A stretch of 23,651 nucleotides of DNA from Candidatus Gastranaerophilales bacterium (GCA_947625445.1 CANQOM010000009.1:1-23651), one strand, 5' to 3'; shown: positions 15,433 through 23,651, numbered from the stretch's first letter. The notes: generated from the letters alone by a model not told the origin. Translations and numbers: made by a program.

Positions 15433-16500
15433 TTATTTTATCTATTTGTTTTGCAATCTCATAACTAATTATAGGCGGTACTGCATTACCAACTTGTTTA
15501 TATTGGCTGGTTTTTGTACCAAAAAATTCAAAATTATCAGGGAATGATTGTAACCTTGCATTTTCTCTTACTGTAGGTATTCTATTATATATGGGATGGA
15601 AATAATTACTATGTGCATTCCCTGTATCAATAGTAACTGATACATCATTTTCTTTTAGTCTTTTATATGCAGATGAGTGTCTGTTATTACGTTCATTGTT
15701 GAATAATTCTTTAGGGATACTTTGCCAATTTTCACCTTGTTTTACATATGCAATTCTTTTTTGTACAATCTCGGCAGGATATTTTATATCATGATTTTTA
15801 ACTATGTTATTATTATTTCTTAAATATTTTCTATATGGTGTTGAAGCTTCTGTATTTATATAATAATTGGAATTATTTATATTTTTATCAAAAAAATATA
15901 ATTCGCCAATAGCATCTTTTACTGTTGTTGGCTTTTCTTTTTTCATTAAATCAAAAGAAAAATTAAATCCTTTTGTAATAACAAAGAAATTTCTTAATTT
16001 TTTTTGAGGTACACCGAAATCAGAAGCATCTAATACTTTATGGGTTACTTTATAACCTCTTTTTTCAAAAATTTCATATATCTTATTTTTTATGTGTCCG
16101 TTATCTTTAGAAATTATTTCTTTAACATTTTCAATAACTATAACCTTAGGATTCGCCATATCAACAAATTTAAGAAAAATATAAAATAGTTGATTTCTGG
16201 GGTCTTCTTCTTCCTTTTTATATCTGTTAGCAGACGAAAATCCTTGACAAGGCGGACCTCCGATTAAAACATCAATATTTAATATTTCACTAAAATTTTC
16301 TGTTAACTTCTGATATTCTACGGTCGATAAATCATAACACAAGCCTTTTGCACCTTTAAAATTAAGGTTAAAAGTATTTACTGCATCTTGATTAAAATCA
16401 ATACCACCTATTATTTTATAACCAGCTTGTTAAACCCCGAGCTTAATCCGCCACATCCGCAAAATAAATCTAAAACTTTTAATTCTGCATTCTTTTTCAT
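15416..16500 (-). pseudogene. DNA (cytosine-5) methyltransferase, frameshifted after motif I
   Basis: The gene starts at ATG 16500 and, with one base added near 16430-16436, encodes 361 aa. As it stands, MKKNAELKVLDLFCGCGGLS plus a few residues ends at a stop at 16411. That short piece carries motif I, the SAM-binding loop. The remainder stays open to 15416 and has every other landmark: PPCQGFS with catalytic C85, ENV (124-126), QKKLRNFF, the target-recognition region, RENARLQSFPD and QVGNAVPP. TTTAACAAG would need to be TTTAAACAAG to read GFKQAGYKIIGGIDF in one frame. The enzyme would methylate cytosine in the site cut by the adjacent LlaJI-like nuclease. If the frameshift is real the methylase is dead; if it is a sequence error the gene is ordinary. 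Confidence 0.8.
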
Positions 16501-16626
16501 TTTTATCCCTAGATTAGTATAGCATAATACGTTTTAGTATATTTTATGTTTTTTTTTATAATGTAAATAATCTTAATGAAATAAAAATTAATTATGATTG
16601 ACGTTAATATATTAAAGTTATGTTTT

Positions 16627-16635
16627 TGTTATAAT
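16627..16635 (+). promoter_or_regulatory. Extended -10 promoter of the PlsC pair
   Basis: TGTTATAAT is identical to the extended -10 of the dehydrogenase gene. It lies 31 bases before the ATG of the first acyltransferase, leaving a short leader containing AAAGAAG as a weak ribosome binding site. Confidence 0.55.
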
Positions 16636-16666
16636 TTAAACGAATAGAAAAATATGCAAAGAAGAT

Positions 16667-17311
16667 ATGACTACTAAATTTTCAACAAAAACACCAAAAA
16701 GTTTTAATATATGGAGAAAAGTTTTTCAGTATATAGCTTGTAATTTTGTAATAATCAATATGATAAAGTCAAAATATAAAGTAATAAAAGCTGAAGGAAT
16801 TGAAAATATAGACAGAACAAAAAAATATATCGTGGCAAGTAATCACGTAACAGGTTTTGATCCGTTTTTTATAGCGAACCAATACAAAATGACAATAGCT
16901 TACATGGCAAAGAAACAGTTATTTGAAACATTTTGGTCAATGGTTTTAATGGATTGGTGTGGTGCTTTTGCAGTTGACCGAGATAAAGTAGACGTATCAA
17001 CTATTAAAACTGCTCTTTCCGTAAAAAAGACAGATTGGCATTTAGGACTTTTTCCTCAAGGTACAAGATGTAATAATGGTAAATTAGAGAATATAACGAA
17101 AGGTTTTGCGTCTATTGCAAAAAAAATGGAGCTTGATATTCTTCCCATTGCAATAATTGTAAAAGAGAATCCTGAAAATCCTACCGGGAAAAAGATAATG
17201 CAATTGAAAGCCGGTGTTCCGATTTCGTCAAAAGGCAGTGTGGATGAAATTGTTAATGAATGGGCAAAAACTGTTTGCAATCTGGGTAATTTCGAGAATA
17301 TATCCGGTTAA
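16667..17311 (+). CDS. plsC: PlsC-type 1-acylglycerol-3-phosphate acyltransferase
   Basis: 214 aa, a typical length for bacterial PlsC. SNHVTGFDPFF (58-68) is the HX4D catalytic block with H60 and D65. FAVDRDKVDV (101-110) is block II. LFPQGTRCNNGKL (128-140) is block III, with Gln instead of the usual Glu in FPEGTR. ILPIAII near the end matches block IV. The enzyme would acylate lysophosphatidic acid to phosphatidic acid at the inner membrane; a hydrophobic N-terminal stretch (about 20-32) may help it attach. It is followed 21 bp later by a paralogue, probably in the same operon. Another lysophospholipid or a glycolipid acceptor is possible. Confidence 0.87.
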   Translation: MTTKFSTKTPKSFNIWRKVFQYIACNFVIINMIKSKYKVIKAEGIENIDRTKKYIVASNHVTGFDPFFIANQYKMTIAYMAKKQLFETFWSMVLMDWCGAFAVDRDKVDVSTIKTALSVKKTDWHLGLFPQGTRCNNGKLENITKGFASIAKKMELDILPIAIIVKENPENPTGKKIMQLKAGVPISSKGSVDEIVNEWAKTVCNLGNFENISG

Positions 17312-17332
17312 TAATAGAAAGAGTTTGTGAGA

Positions 17333-18034
17333 ATGGAACAAAAAGTACAAAAAAAGAAAAATTATACCAAAAGAGATGTTTCTGATTTTACTGACGGAAA
17401 GTATAAGTTTCAACTTTTTGGACGTTGGCTTGTTCCCAGAACTATATTACCGATTTTCTATAAAATAGAATATATTGGACGTGAAAATATACCCCAAGAT
17501 AGAAATTTTATAATTGCTCCTAACCATATTTCATATTTAGATCCGTTTGTAACCGGAGAAGCTATTAAAAAACCAATTGCTTTCATGGGCAAAAAAGAAT
17601 TATTTGAAAATAAAACATTAGCTTTTTTATTAGACGGATTAGCTTGTTTTGCGGTTAACAGAGAAAAGCTTGAAGTTTCAACCATTAAAACTGCTATTAA
17701 TGTATTTAAAACAAATAAATGGATGCTTGGAATTTTCCCTCAAGGCGGTATAAGAAGAAACAGAAAAATTGAAAAAATTAATAAAGGTTTTGCTGCTATT
17801 GCTAAGCAAATGAAAACTGATATCCTGCCTATTGGGATTACTGGCAGTGAAAAATATAATTGGATACCTTTTAAAGGTAGTTTAAAAGTTGTTATAGGTG
17901 AACCTATTTCTTATAATCAAGAACTTGATGATATTATTGATGAATGGGGAAAAAAAGTTGCCTCTATGATTAATTATACATATGTTAAAGAATCGGAATC
18001 AGAAAATATCCCTAATGAAAAAGTGAATGTTTAA
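17333..18034 (+). CDS. PlsC-type acyltransferase, second copy
   Basis: 233 aa from the ATG at 17333; a GTG two codons earlier (17327) is equally possible because AAGAG at 17318-17322 is 4 bases from one and 10 from the other. The HX4D block is PNHISYLDPFV (H65, D70), block II is FAVNREKLEVSTIK, and block III is IFPQGGIRRN (residues 134-143), again with Gln for Glu and a further Thr-to-Gly change. It shares clear homology with the gene upstream, so the pair arose by duplication and may have divided the two acylation steps or different acyl chains. The stop codon lies two bases from the end of the convergent cheA gene, with no terminator visible between them. Confidence 0.83.
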   Translation: MEQKVQKKKNYTKRDVSDFTDGKYKFQLFGRWLVPRTILPIFYKIEYIGRENIPQDRNFIIAPNHISYLDPFVTGEAIKKPIAFMGKKELFENKTLAFLLDGLACFAVNREKLEVSTIKTAINVFKTNKWMLGIFPQGGIRRNRKIEKINKGFAAIAKQMKTDILPIGITGSEKYNWIPFKGSLKVVIGEPISYNQELDDIIDEWGKKVASMINYTYVKESESENIPNEKVNV

Positions 18035-18036
18035 TT

Positions 18037-20664
18037 CTATATAAATTTCTTTGTTAATAATGCTGAATTATGATTTATTAAAATAGTATATCTCATTAAT
18101 TCATAAGGGTTGATAATTAAAGCAATATCACCATTTGTAAGTGTTGTAAATCCGTTAATATTTTTTATTTTTATAATAGGAGGAATTAATTGTTTTTGGA
18201 ATACTTCCTGAGAACCTAAAAGTTTGTCTACTATAAAAGCAGCTTGTATTCCTTGTGATTCCATTATTATTACTGTTAAATAATCTTCATCTGAATTATT
18301 ATTTTGAATCTCTAAAATATCAGAAAGTTTATAAATCGGAATTGAATGTTCATCAAATAAAATAAAATTTTGTCCGTCTTTTTTAAATATTTCTTTACTT
18401 CTGATTTTTTTTACAAATTTTATTGTATTTATAGGAATTGTATATTTTTGATTACCTGTTAAAAGTACGAATACTTTTATGCTTGACATTGATAAAGGTA
18501 CTTTTATTGTTACTTTACAACCTTTATTCAAAACAGAATCTATAGTTATGTCTCCATTTAAATTAGCAATTTTGGTTTTAACAACGTCAAGCCCTACTCC
18601 TCTTCCTGAGATATCATTAATTGTTTCATTGGTAGAAAAACCGGGAAGAAATATCATTCTCATTATTTGTTCGTCTGTCATATTTTTTATTTCTTCTTCA
18701 AGAAGTAAATTCTTTTTAATTGATATTTCTTTTATTTTATCTAAATTTATGCCGTATCCGTCGTCTTCTATAGTTATTATGACGTAATTTTCAACTTGTT
18801 TTGCACTCAGATTAATTATTCCTGTTTCAGATTTATTATTTTTTATTCTGTCTTGAGGAAGTTCTATACCATGTGATATTGAGTTTCTTAAGATATGAAT
18901 TAAAGGCATTTTTATTTCTTCAATAATTTTCTTATCAACTGTAGTGTCACTTCCTGTAATATACAGTTCTATTTTCTTATTACTTTCTTTAGCAATATCT
19001 CTTACCATTCTTGGAAATGAATGAAATATAGTTGCTAATGGTAATACTCTTATTCCCTTCGCTATTGTTTCCATTTCTAGTACTGTTTGATGAAATTTAT
19101 TGTCATCTTCTGACATTAAATTATATAGATTGGTAAATTCATTATTTAAATCATTAAGTATATTTGTATTTTCATTAAAGAAATTTTGTAATTTTTTTAA
19201 AAATACATTTGACATATTTGTAGAATCAGAATTTAATATACCTCTTTTTTCATAATATTTTATATAATTTAATATTTTCTTACTTTCACCGTTCCATTTT
19301 ACTAATTGATTACCAATTTTGGATAAATTAGAAATATGTTCTTGATTTTTTAATCCGTTTATTAATAATTCTCCTGTTTGGGCAATAAGTTTATCAAGTT
19401 TAGATATATCAACTCTTAATGTTTTTATTTCCTGTAATTCAAAAGGAGTGATGTTATTATTAAAATTATTATATGTTTCTTTTGATACTATACTTTTTAC
19501 TTCATTTGCAACTAGTTCATTTTTTTGTTCATCTTTGGAATTATCCAACATTTCTTCTACAAGCTTTATTCTTTGAATAAGGAAATTAATGTTGCTTGTT
19601 TGGTTTTCTTCTCCGCTATATGCTCTTTTTGCCAAATAAATACATTGCATAATTACTATAAAGCAATCGTTATCTGTTACAATATTATATTTTGCACATA
19701 AATTAAGTACGTTAATTGTTTTGGTTATTATAAAGTTAACCTTTTCATCATTTATATTTGCTTGGATTTCTTCTAATACTTTACTCACTTCGTTTATAAA
19801 AGATTTTTCATATTTAATCTTTTGAAGATTTGCTAAAATATTATTAAATTGTTTTTCAAGTTTTGTTTCTTTTTGTTTTGGTTCTTCTTTTTTTATTGTT
19901 TGTTTTTGATTAATTCTTTTTCTCTGTTCTATATTTACTTTTGAAGCTTTAAATACAGAATATATTTTTGACCTTAAATCAGAAATTTTGTCTTTATAAT
20001 AATTTAGATTATTTATTTCTTTATTATTTATGTTATTTAATATCAATGATATTTCATTCTTTATTTCTAAATAATTTGTATTGTTAAAGATTTCAGATAA
20101 TTTTATTAAATTATCTGAAATAACAGATAATATGTCTTCAATATCATCTTCTGTTGTTTCTTTTTCCGTAATAAAAATTAATTCTAATATAATAGCATCA
20201 ATGTCAATATTACTCATTTGAACTTGAGTGTCGATTTTAGGCTCTTTTGCCGGTATCATATGATTATATACTATAAAATCATTTAATTTCTTTAAAAGTT
20301 CGTTGACTTTTTCATCATATATATCCGTTTTAATCTCAACTGCTTTTTTTATATTGTCTGATAAAAAATCACACACATCATATATAATTTGAAAAAAATT
20401 AATGTTAATTTTTACATCATCATTTTTCCAATAAGAAAGAATATCTTCAATTTTATGTACAATATCTTGGATACTTATTAATCCAATCATTTTTGCAGCA
20501 CCTTTTAATGAATGTGCCAGTTGAAATAATCTTTTCAACGGTGTTTTGTCTTCAGGATTTTTTTCCAGTTTTAAAAACCCGTTATTTAATTCTTGGATTA
20601 TTTCATCACTTTCATTTTTAAAAATATTTAAAATTTCATTATATTCTTCAGGGTTATATTCCAT
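18037..20664 (-). CDS. cheA: Chemotaxis histidine kinase CheA
   Basis: 875 aa. Residues 1-130 form the Hpt domain, with phospho-accepting H51 in LAHSLKGAAK. Residues 150-405 are a long, Lys/Asn/Glu-rich helical region without a recognisable CheY-binding P2 domain. Dimerisation helices start near LRVDISKLDKLIAQTGELL (416-434). The ATPase has an N box HILRNSISHGIE (590-601), DDGYGI (634-639), FLPGFST (672-678) and GRGVGLDV (687-694). The C-terminal CheW-like domain spans 726-860. It passes phosphate from the receptor complex to a response regulator not present in this window. The upstream receptor gene ends 11 bp away on the same strand, and AGGA precedes the ATG, so the two form an operon. There is no receiver domain at the C-terminus. 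Confidence 0.93.
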   Translation of the reverse strand: MEYNPEEYNEILNIFKNESDEIIQELNNGFLKLEKNPEDKTPLKRLFQLAHSLKGAAKMIGLISIQDIVHKIEDILSYWKNDDVKININFFQIIYDVCDFLSDNIKKAVEIKTDIYDEKVNELLKKLNDFIVYNHMIPAKEPKIDTQVQMSNIDIDAIILELIFITEKETTEDDIEDILSVISDNLIKLSEIFNNTNYLEIKNEISLILNNINNKEINNLNYYKDKISDLRSKIYSVFKASKVNIEQRKRINQKQTIKKEEPKQKETKLEKQFNNILANLQKIKYEKSFINEVSKVLEEIQANINDEKVNFIITKTINVLNLCAKYNIVTDNDCFIVIMQCIYLAKRAYSGEENQTSNINFLIQRIKLVEEMLDNSKDEQKNELVANEVKSIVSKETYNNFNNNITPFELQEIKTLRVDISKLDKLIAQTGELLINGLKNQEHISNLSKIGNQLVKWNGESKKILNYIKYYEKRGILNSDSTNMSNVFLKKLQNFFNENTNILNDLNNEFTNLYNLMSEDDNKFHQTVLEMETIAKGIRVLPLATIFHSFPRMVRDIAKESNKKIELYITGSDTTVDKKIIEEIKMPLIHILRNSISHGIELPQDRIKNNKSETGIINLSAKQVENYVIITIEDDGYGINLDKIKEISIKKNLLLEEEIKNMTDEQIMRMIFLPGFSTNETINDISGRGVGLDVVKTKIANLNGDITIDSVLNKGCKVTIKVPLSMSSIKVFVLLTGNQKYTIPINTIKFVKKIRSKEIFKKDGQNFILFDEHSIPIYKLSDILEIQNNNSDEDYLTVIIMESQGIQAAFIVDKLLGSQEVFQKQLIPPIIKIKNINGFTTLTNGDIALIINPYELMRYTILINHNSALLTKKFI

Positions 20665-20675
20665 AGTTATTCCTG

Positions 20676-21713
20676 TTAGTCAACGATGTTATCTTTAATA
20701 TTTGTTGATATTTCAGCAAAAACTCTTATATTTTCAATATTTTCTTCAACTGTCATGATTGATTCTGATATACCTTTTTGCATATTTTCAATAACATCAA
20801 GTACTTCATCTGTAATTGTTTGTTGGTCTTTTGATGAATTTATAATGTCATTTAAACCAAATATTAAATCTTTAATATTATTAACAATTGACATAAAGTT
20901 GGTATTAATTTCATCAGAGAATTTAACTTCTGATTCAATTTCCCTTGCACCCTCTTCTGTTGCTGATAAAGTTGATGATGTAGTTTGTTCTATTTCCGCA
21001 ACTAAATTAGTAATTTTACTTGTTGCCTGTTTGGATTCATCAGCAAGTTTTCTTATTTCACTTGCTACAACACTGAATCCTTTTCCGTATTCCCCTGCTC
21101 TTGCAGCTTCTACTGCTGCATTTAATGCCAGCATGTTTGTTTGTTCAGATATGTTTTCTACTATACTTACTGTTGAGCCTATTTGTTTTACATAGTCCGC
21201 TAAATCAATAATTAATTCTGCTATTACCTGTACTTTTTGTTTTAAATTTTGCATTGAATTAATATTTTCATTTAATGATTTTAATTCGGTTTCTGAAAAT
21301 TCGTATGTTTCTTGTATTTTATTATTTAAATTTTGAGTCTTTTCATTGGTTTGTAATGAATTGGATTTAAATGATTTTGTTGATTGTACTACTCCTTGAA
21401 GCATATCCATATATTTGTTTGTAATTTGTCTTTGCTTCTCACTTAATTGAAGTACTTTTGTTGAAATCTTCTGAAACTCTTTAAATTCATTATCAATTAA
21501 TTTATCTAGTGAATTTAATAATTCATTTTTGGAAAACTGATATTGAATATAATATAGTGCTAGAACAACAAATTCCCACATTAACATATTGGATTTTTCT
21601 TCATTTATCATGATTATTGCAATAATTGCAATTACTGCAATACCTAAAAATACTGTGTCTTTTATATTTTTTTTGGCTAATCGGCTGATTAAGCTTACAT
21701 CTTTTCTTGCCAT
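20676..21713 (-). CDS. Methyl-accepting chemotaxis-like receptor without a sensor domain
   Basis: 345 aa. Two adjacent hydrophobic segments (19-37 and 44-60) form a hairpin at the N-terminus with only a few residues between them. The rest is a single antiparallel coiled coil. Its tip is EQTNMLALNAAVEAARAGEY (190-209) followed by GKGF, the kinase-contact region, with about 140 residues on either side. There is no periplasmic ligand domain, HAMP domain or C-terminal methyltransferase-tether pentapeptide. It should recruit CheA and CheW at the membrane, with the stimulus sensed through the membrane or the coil itself. AAGGAG lies six bases before the ATG, and the downstream cheA is coupled to it. 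Confidence 0.9.
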   Translation of the reverse strand: MARKDVSLISRLAKKNIKDTVFLGIAVIAIIAIIMINEEKSNMLMWEFVVLALYYIQYQFSKNELLNSLDKLIDNEFKEFQKISTKVLQLSEKQRQITNKYMDMLQGVVQSTKSFKSNSLQTNEKTQNLNNKIQETYEFSETELKSLNENINSMQNLKQKVQVIAELIIDLADYVKQIGSTVSIVENISEQTNMLALNAAVEAARAGEYGKGFSVVASEIRKLADESKQATSKITNLVAEIEQTTSSTLSATEEGAREIESEVKFSDEINTNFMSIVNNIKDLIFGLNDIINSSKDQQTITDEVLDVIENMQKGISESIMTVEENIENIRVFAEISTNIKDNIVD

Positions 21714-21733
21714 AGTTAACTCCTTTTTATAAA

Positions 21734-21739
21734 ATTATA
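21734..21739 (-). promoter_or_regulatory. -10 box of the receptor-cheA operon
   Basis: TATAAT on the minus strand, about 20 bases before the receptor ATG, with AAGGAG between them. It shares the 89-bp intergenic region with the divergent promoter for the double-CheW gene. Confidence 0.5.
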
Positions 21740-21775
21740 GTTTATATTTATTATTTTATAATCATTAATTTATAG

Positions 21776-21781
21776 TATAAT
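21776..21781 (+). promoter_or_regulatory. -10 box of the double-CheW gene
   Basis: TATAAT on the plus strand, 21 bases before the ATG. AAAGG lies at about 21787-21791 but is 11 bases from the start codon, a wide spacing. Divergent placement suggests coordinated expression with the receptor-cheA operon. Confidence 0.5.
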
Positions 21782-21802
21782 ATTATAAAGGTTTTATAGC
21801 GA

Positions 21803-22834
21803 ATGAACAATAATTATAACTTAATATCTTCTTCGGAAATGTCGGAATTTAACAAATATTTTATTATTTTCAGGCTTAATCAAAAAAGTTACGCTATTAA
21901 CATAAAAAATGTTATAGAAATTATTAATATGCCTGAAATAGATGTTTCAGGTCAAGTTCCGGAAAATATTATCGGAATGTTTAATTATAACGGTTTAATG
22001 ATTAAAGTTATTGATTTGTGTGATTTTCTTAACGAGAAAAGAGAAAATTTTTCTGTTAATAATAAACTTATTATTGTTACTGTCGAAGGTAATTGTTACG
22101 CTCTTCATGCGAAATATGTTGATGATATTCTGATATTTGATAATAATTCTGTTCAAAATGTACCTTACGAATTGGAAAATTCTATAATTACTCAAATTTG
22201 TAAGCTTGATTCCGAAACTATTAGTATTATTGATATGAATGTTTTGGATAAATTAGTATCTTCTAAAAATTCTAAAGTTGGGAATTTTAATTATTTATCA
22301 TTATTTCCGGATGATGAAAAATCTAAGCAAATATTAAAACTTAGGACTGAACAAAAATTAAAATTTCAGGAAAATTTATCTTTCCCTCAACGTATGACTT
22401 TAGTTCATCAATATATCTTATTTACACTTGATAATTATAATTATTTTCTTGATTTAAAATATGTAAAAGAATTTGTTACACTTAAAAGACAAAAAATTAC
22501 TCCTTTACCTTATACGCAAGACTATATTAAAGGCTTAATTAATATTAAAGGTAATTTTCTTGTTGTTATTGATTTAAAGAAATTTCTTAACCATGATTGT
22601 ACTAATTCTGCAGGAAATAAACTTATTGTTGTTCAAGGTAAAAATTATAATGTTGCTTTTCTTGTGGATGATATTAAATATATTAAAAATCTTCAGGATA
22701 TTAAAAAAAGTATTTCAAATAATTATAATTCACCTTACATCTATTCAGAATTTATTGAAGAAGAAGTATTATACAGTATCTTGAATATTGAAAAAATACT
22801 AAACGATGAACAAATATATATCAACGTGGTTTAA
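21803..22834 (+). CDS. Double CheW-domain coupling protein
   Basis: 343 aa with two CheW folds in tandem. The first spans 17-150 (KYFIIFRLNQKSYAINIKNV at its start, then NIIGMFNYNGLMIKVIDL). The second spans 202-335 (HQYILFTLDNYNYFLDLKYV, then YIKGLINIKGNFLVVIDLKK). A linker of about 50 residues joins them. The second copy keeps the canonical G-x-I-N-I-x-G signature, while the first has GMFNYNG, so the second is probably the better receptor/CheA binder. A tandem CheW could bridge neighbouring receptor-kinase units in the array. It is divergent from the receptor and cheA and is the only coupling protein visible here. A CheV is ruled out because no receiver domain is present. Confidence 0.88.
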   Translation: MNNNYNLISSSEMSEFNKYFIIFRLNQKSYAINIKNVIEIINMPEIDVSGQVPENIIGMFNYNGLMIKVIDLCDFLNEKRENFSVNNKLIIVTVEGNCYALHAKYVDDILIFDNNSVQNVPYELENSIITQICKLDSETISIIDMNVLDKLVSSKNSKVGNFNYLSLFPDDEKSKQILKLRTEQKLKFQENLSFPQRMTLVHQYILFTLDNYNYFLDLKYVKEFVTLKRQKITPLPYTQDYIKGLINIKGNFLVVIDLKKFLNHDCTNSAGNKLIVVQGKNYNVAFLVDDIKYIKNLQDIKKSISNNYNSPYIYSEFIEEEVLYSILNIEKILNDEQIYINVV

Positions 22835-22867
22835 TTTATTATTCATTGTTTGAGTAAATTTAAGTAA

Positions 22868-22899
22868 AAAAAAGTGGGTATATATATACCCACTTTTTT
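22868..22899. terminator. Bidirectional hairpin terminator
   Basis: A perfect palindrome: AAAAAAGTGGGTATAT followed by its reverse complement, giving a run of Ts on either strand. It lies between the convergent ends of the double-CheW gene and ppdK, and should stop transcription from both sides. It is the strongest terminator in the window. Confidence 0.9.
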
Positions 22900-22910
22900 A
22901 TGAAACATTA

Positions 22911-23651
22911 TTAATTTTTAGATTCAACAACTGCTTGAGCTGCAGCTAATCTTGCCTGAGGTATTCTGAAGGGTGAGCAGGATACATAATCTAAACCGAT
23001 TTTATTGCAGAATTTAACGCTATCAGGGTCTCCGCCATGTTCTCCGCAAACTCCGCCTACAAGTTTAGAATTAACCTTTTTACCTTTTTCCATAGACATT
23101 TCAATTAATTGTCCTACCCCTTTTGTATCTAATGTTGCAAAAGGATTAGCAGGTAATATCTTTTGTTCAACATATCTGTTTAAGAACTTTCCTTCTGCGT
23201 CATCTCTGGAGTATCCAAATGTCATTTGAGTTAAATCGTTTGTTCCGAATGAGAAGAATTCTGCATATTCTGCAATTTCATCAGCAGTTAAAGCTGCACG
23301 TGGAATTTCAATCATAGTACCAAATTTATATTCAACTTCGACACCCTTTTGAGCCATAACTTCTTTTGCAACACGAACTAAAATTTCTTTAGCTATTTTT
23401 AACTCATTTACATGTCCTATTAGAGGAATCATAACCCAAGGTTGAACGTTATGACCTTCTTTTTTAAGGTCGCAGCATGCTTCAAATATAGCTTTGACTT
23501 GCATTTCATTAATTTCGGGATATGTTAATCCTAAACGGCATCCACGTAATCCCATCATCGGGTTGGATTCTGATAATCCTTCAACTACATGCAATAATTC
23601 TTCTTTTTCTTTTGTATCTTTACCTTGAGCCTTTAGGGTTGCAACTTCTGC
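22911..23651 (-). CDS. ppdK: Pyruvate, phosphate dikinase, C-terminal part
   Basis: The last 246 residues of PPDK; the gene runs off the right edge, so the start is not seen. The visible part is the PEP/pyruvate-binding TIM barrel: SNPMMGLRGCRLG (29-41 of the visible part), MIEIPRAAL (113-121), SFGTNDLTQMTFGYSRDD (134-151), and GGVCGEHGGDP (199-209), in which C202 is the catalytic cysteine. The enzyme interconverts pyruvate, ATP and phosphate with PEP, AMP and pyrophosphate, and in anaerobes often works in the glycolytic direction. Full-length proteins have about 875 residues, so roughly 630 lie outside the window. There is no interruption in the visible part. Confidence 0.97.
   Translation of the reverse strand, partial: AEVATLKAQGKDTKEKEELLHVVEGLSESNPMMGLRGCRLGLTYPEINEMQVKAIFEACCDLKKEGHNVQPWVMIPLIGHVNELKIAKEILVRVAKEVMAQKGVEVEYKFGTMIEIPRAALTADEIAEYAEFFSFGTNDLTQMTFGYSRDDAEGKFLNRYVEQKILPANPFATLDTKGVGQLIEMSMEKGKKVNSKLVGGVCGEHGGDPDSVKFCNKIGLDYVSCSPFRIPQARLAAAQAVVESKN

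Noticed and set aside
20686..21195. 169-codon plus-strand open frame inside the chemoreceptor gene
   Set aside because: It is the complementary shadow of the coiled-coil receptor, which has unambiguous domain motifs and a good start.

Overview
The window is AT-rich (most genes clearly below 30% GC by eye) and bacterial. It mixes ordinary chromosomal genes with accessory DNA: a chemotaxis cluster, two PlsC-type acyltransferases and a pyruvate phosphate dikinase on one side, and defence, toxin-antitoxin, restriction-modification and surface-polysaccharide genes on the other. The AT bias, extended -10 promoters, PPDK, KYGNT-repeat secreted protein and Che genes would fit a gut-associated lineage such as Gastranaerophilales (Vampirovibrionia/Melainabacteria). 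That placement is a guess from gene style, not a demonstrated assignment.

Layout. 16-1056 (-): GH13-like TIM-barrel protein, perhaps cut short by a frameshift. 1408-1481 (+): elongator-type tRNA-Met(CAU), whose 3' end is repeated 157 bp downstream, followed by about 600 bp of non-coding, decayed-looking DNA. 2253-5072 (+): a 939-aa KAP-type P-loop NTPase with an unassigned N-terminal region, a two-helix membrane insert and a C-terminal PD-(D/E)XK-like nuclease signature; this is the best candidate for an undescribed defence protein. 5204-6581 (+): hipB-hipA toxin-antitoxin operon with a 30-bp palindromic operator. 6808-7094 (-): a small frame-disrupted gene. 7508-8542 (+): zinc alcohol dehydrogenase. 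8645-9210 (-): two tiny XRE repressor-like genes. 9357-9683 (-): secreted tandem-repeat protein.

9715-14700 holds surface-glycan functions: a maltose/galactoside-type O-acetyltransferase, a GT-C membrane glycosyltransferase, an acyltransferase-3 membrane protein, an XRE regulator, and a GT9 heptosyltransferase-like gene interrupted at a C9 tract. 14707-16500 (-) is a C5-cytosine methyltransferase (frameshifted just after motif I) with a short LlaJI-family endonuclease. 16667-18034 (+) is a pair of PlsC acyltransferases. 18037-22834 is a chemotaxis module: CheA and a sensorless receptor on the minus strand, divergent from a double-CheW protein. A bidirectional hairpin terminator separates this from the 3' end of ppdK, which runs off the right edge.

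Two themes cut across the window. Several genes have the -10 box so close to the start codon that their transcripts should be leaderless or nearly so. Several reading frames are broken in ways that restoring a single base to a homopolymer would repair. For the GT9 gene this could be phase variation, but across the window it could equally be assembly error.
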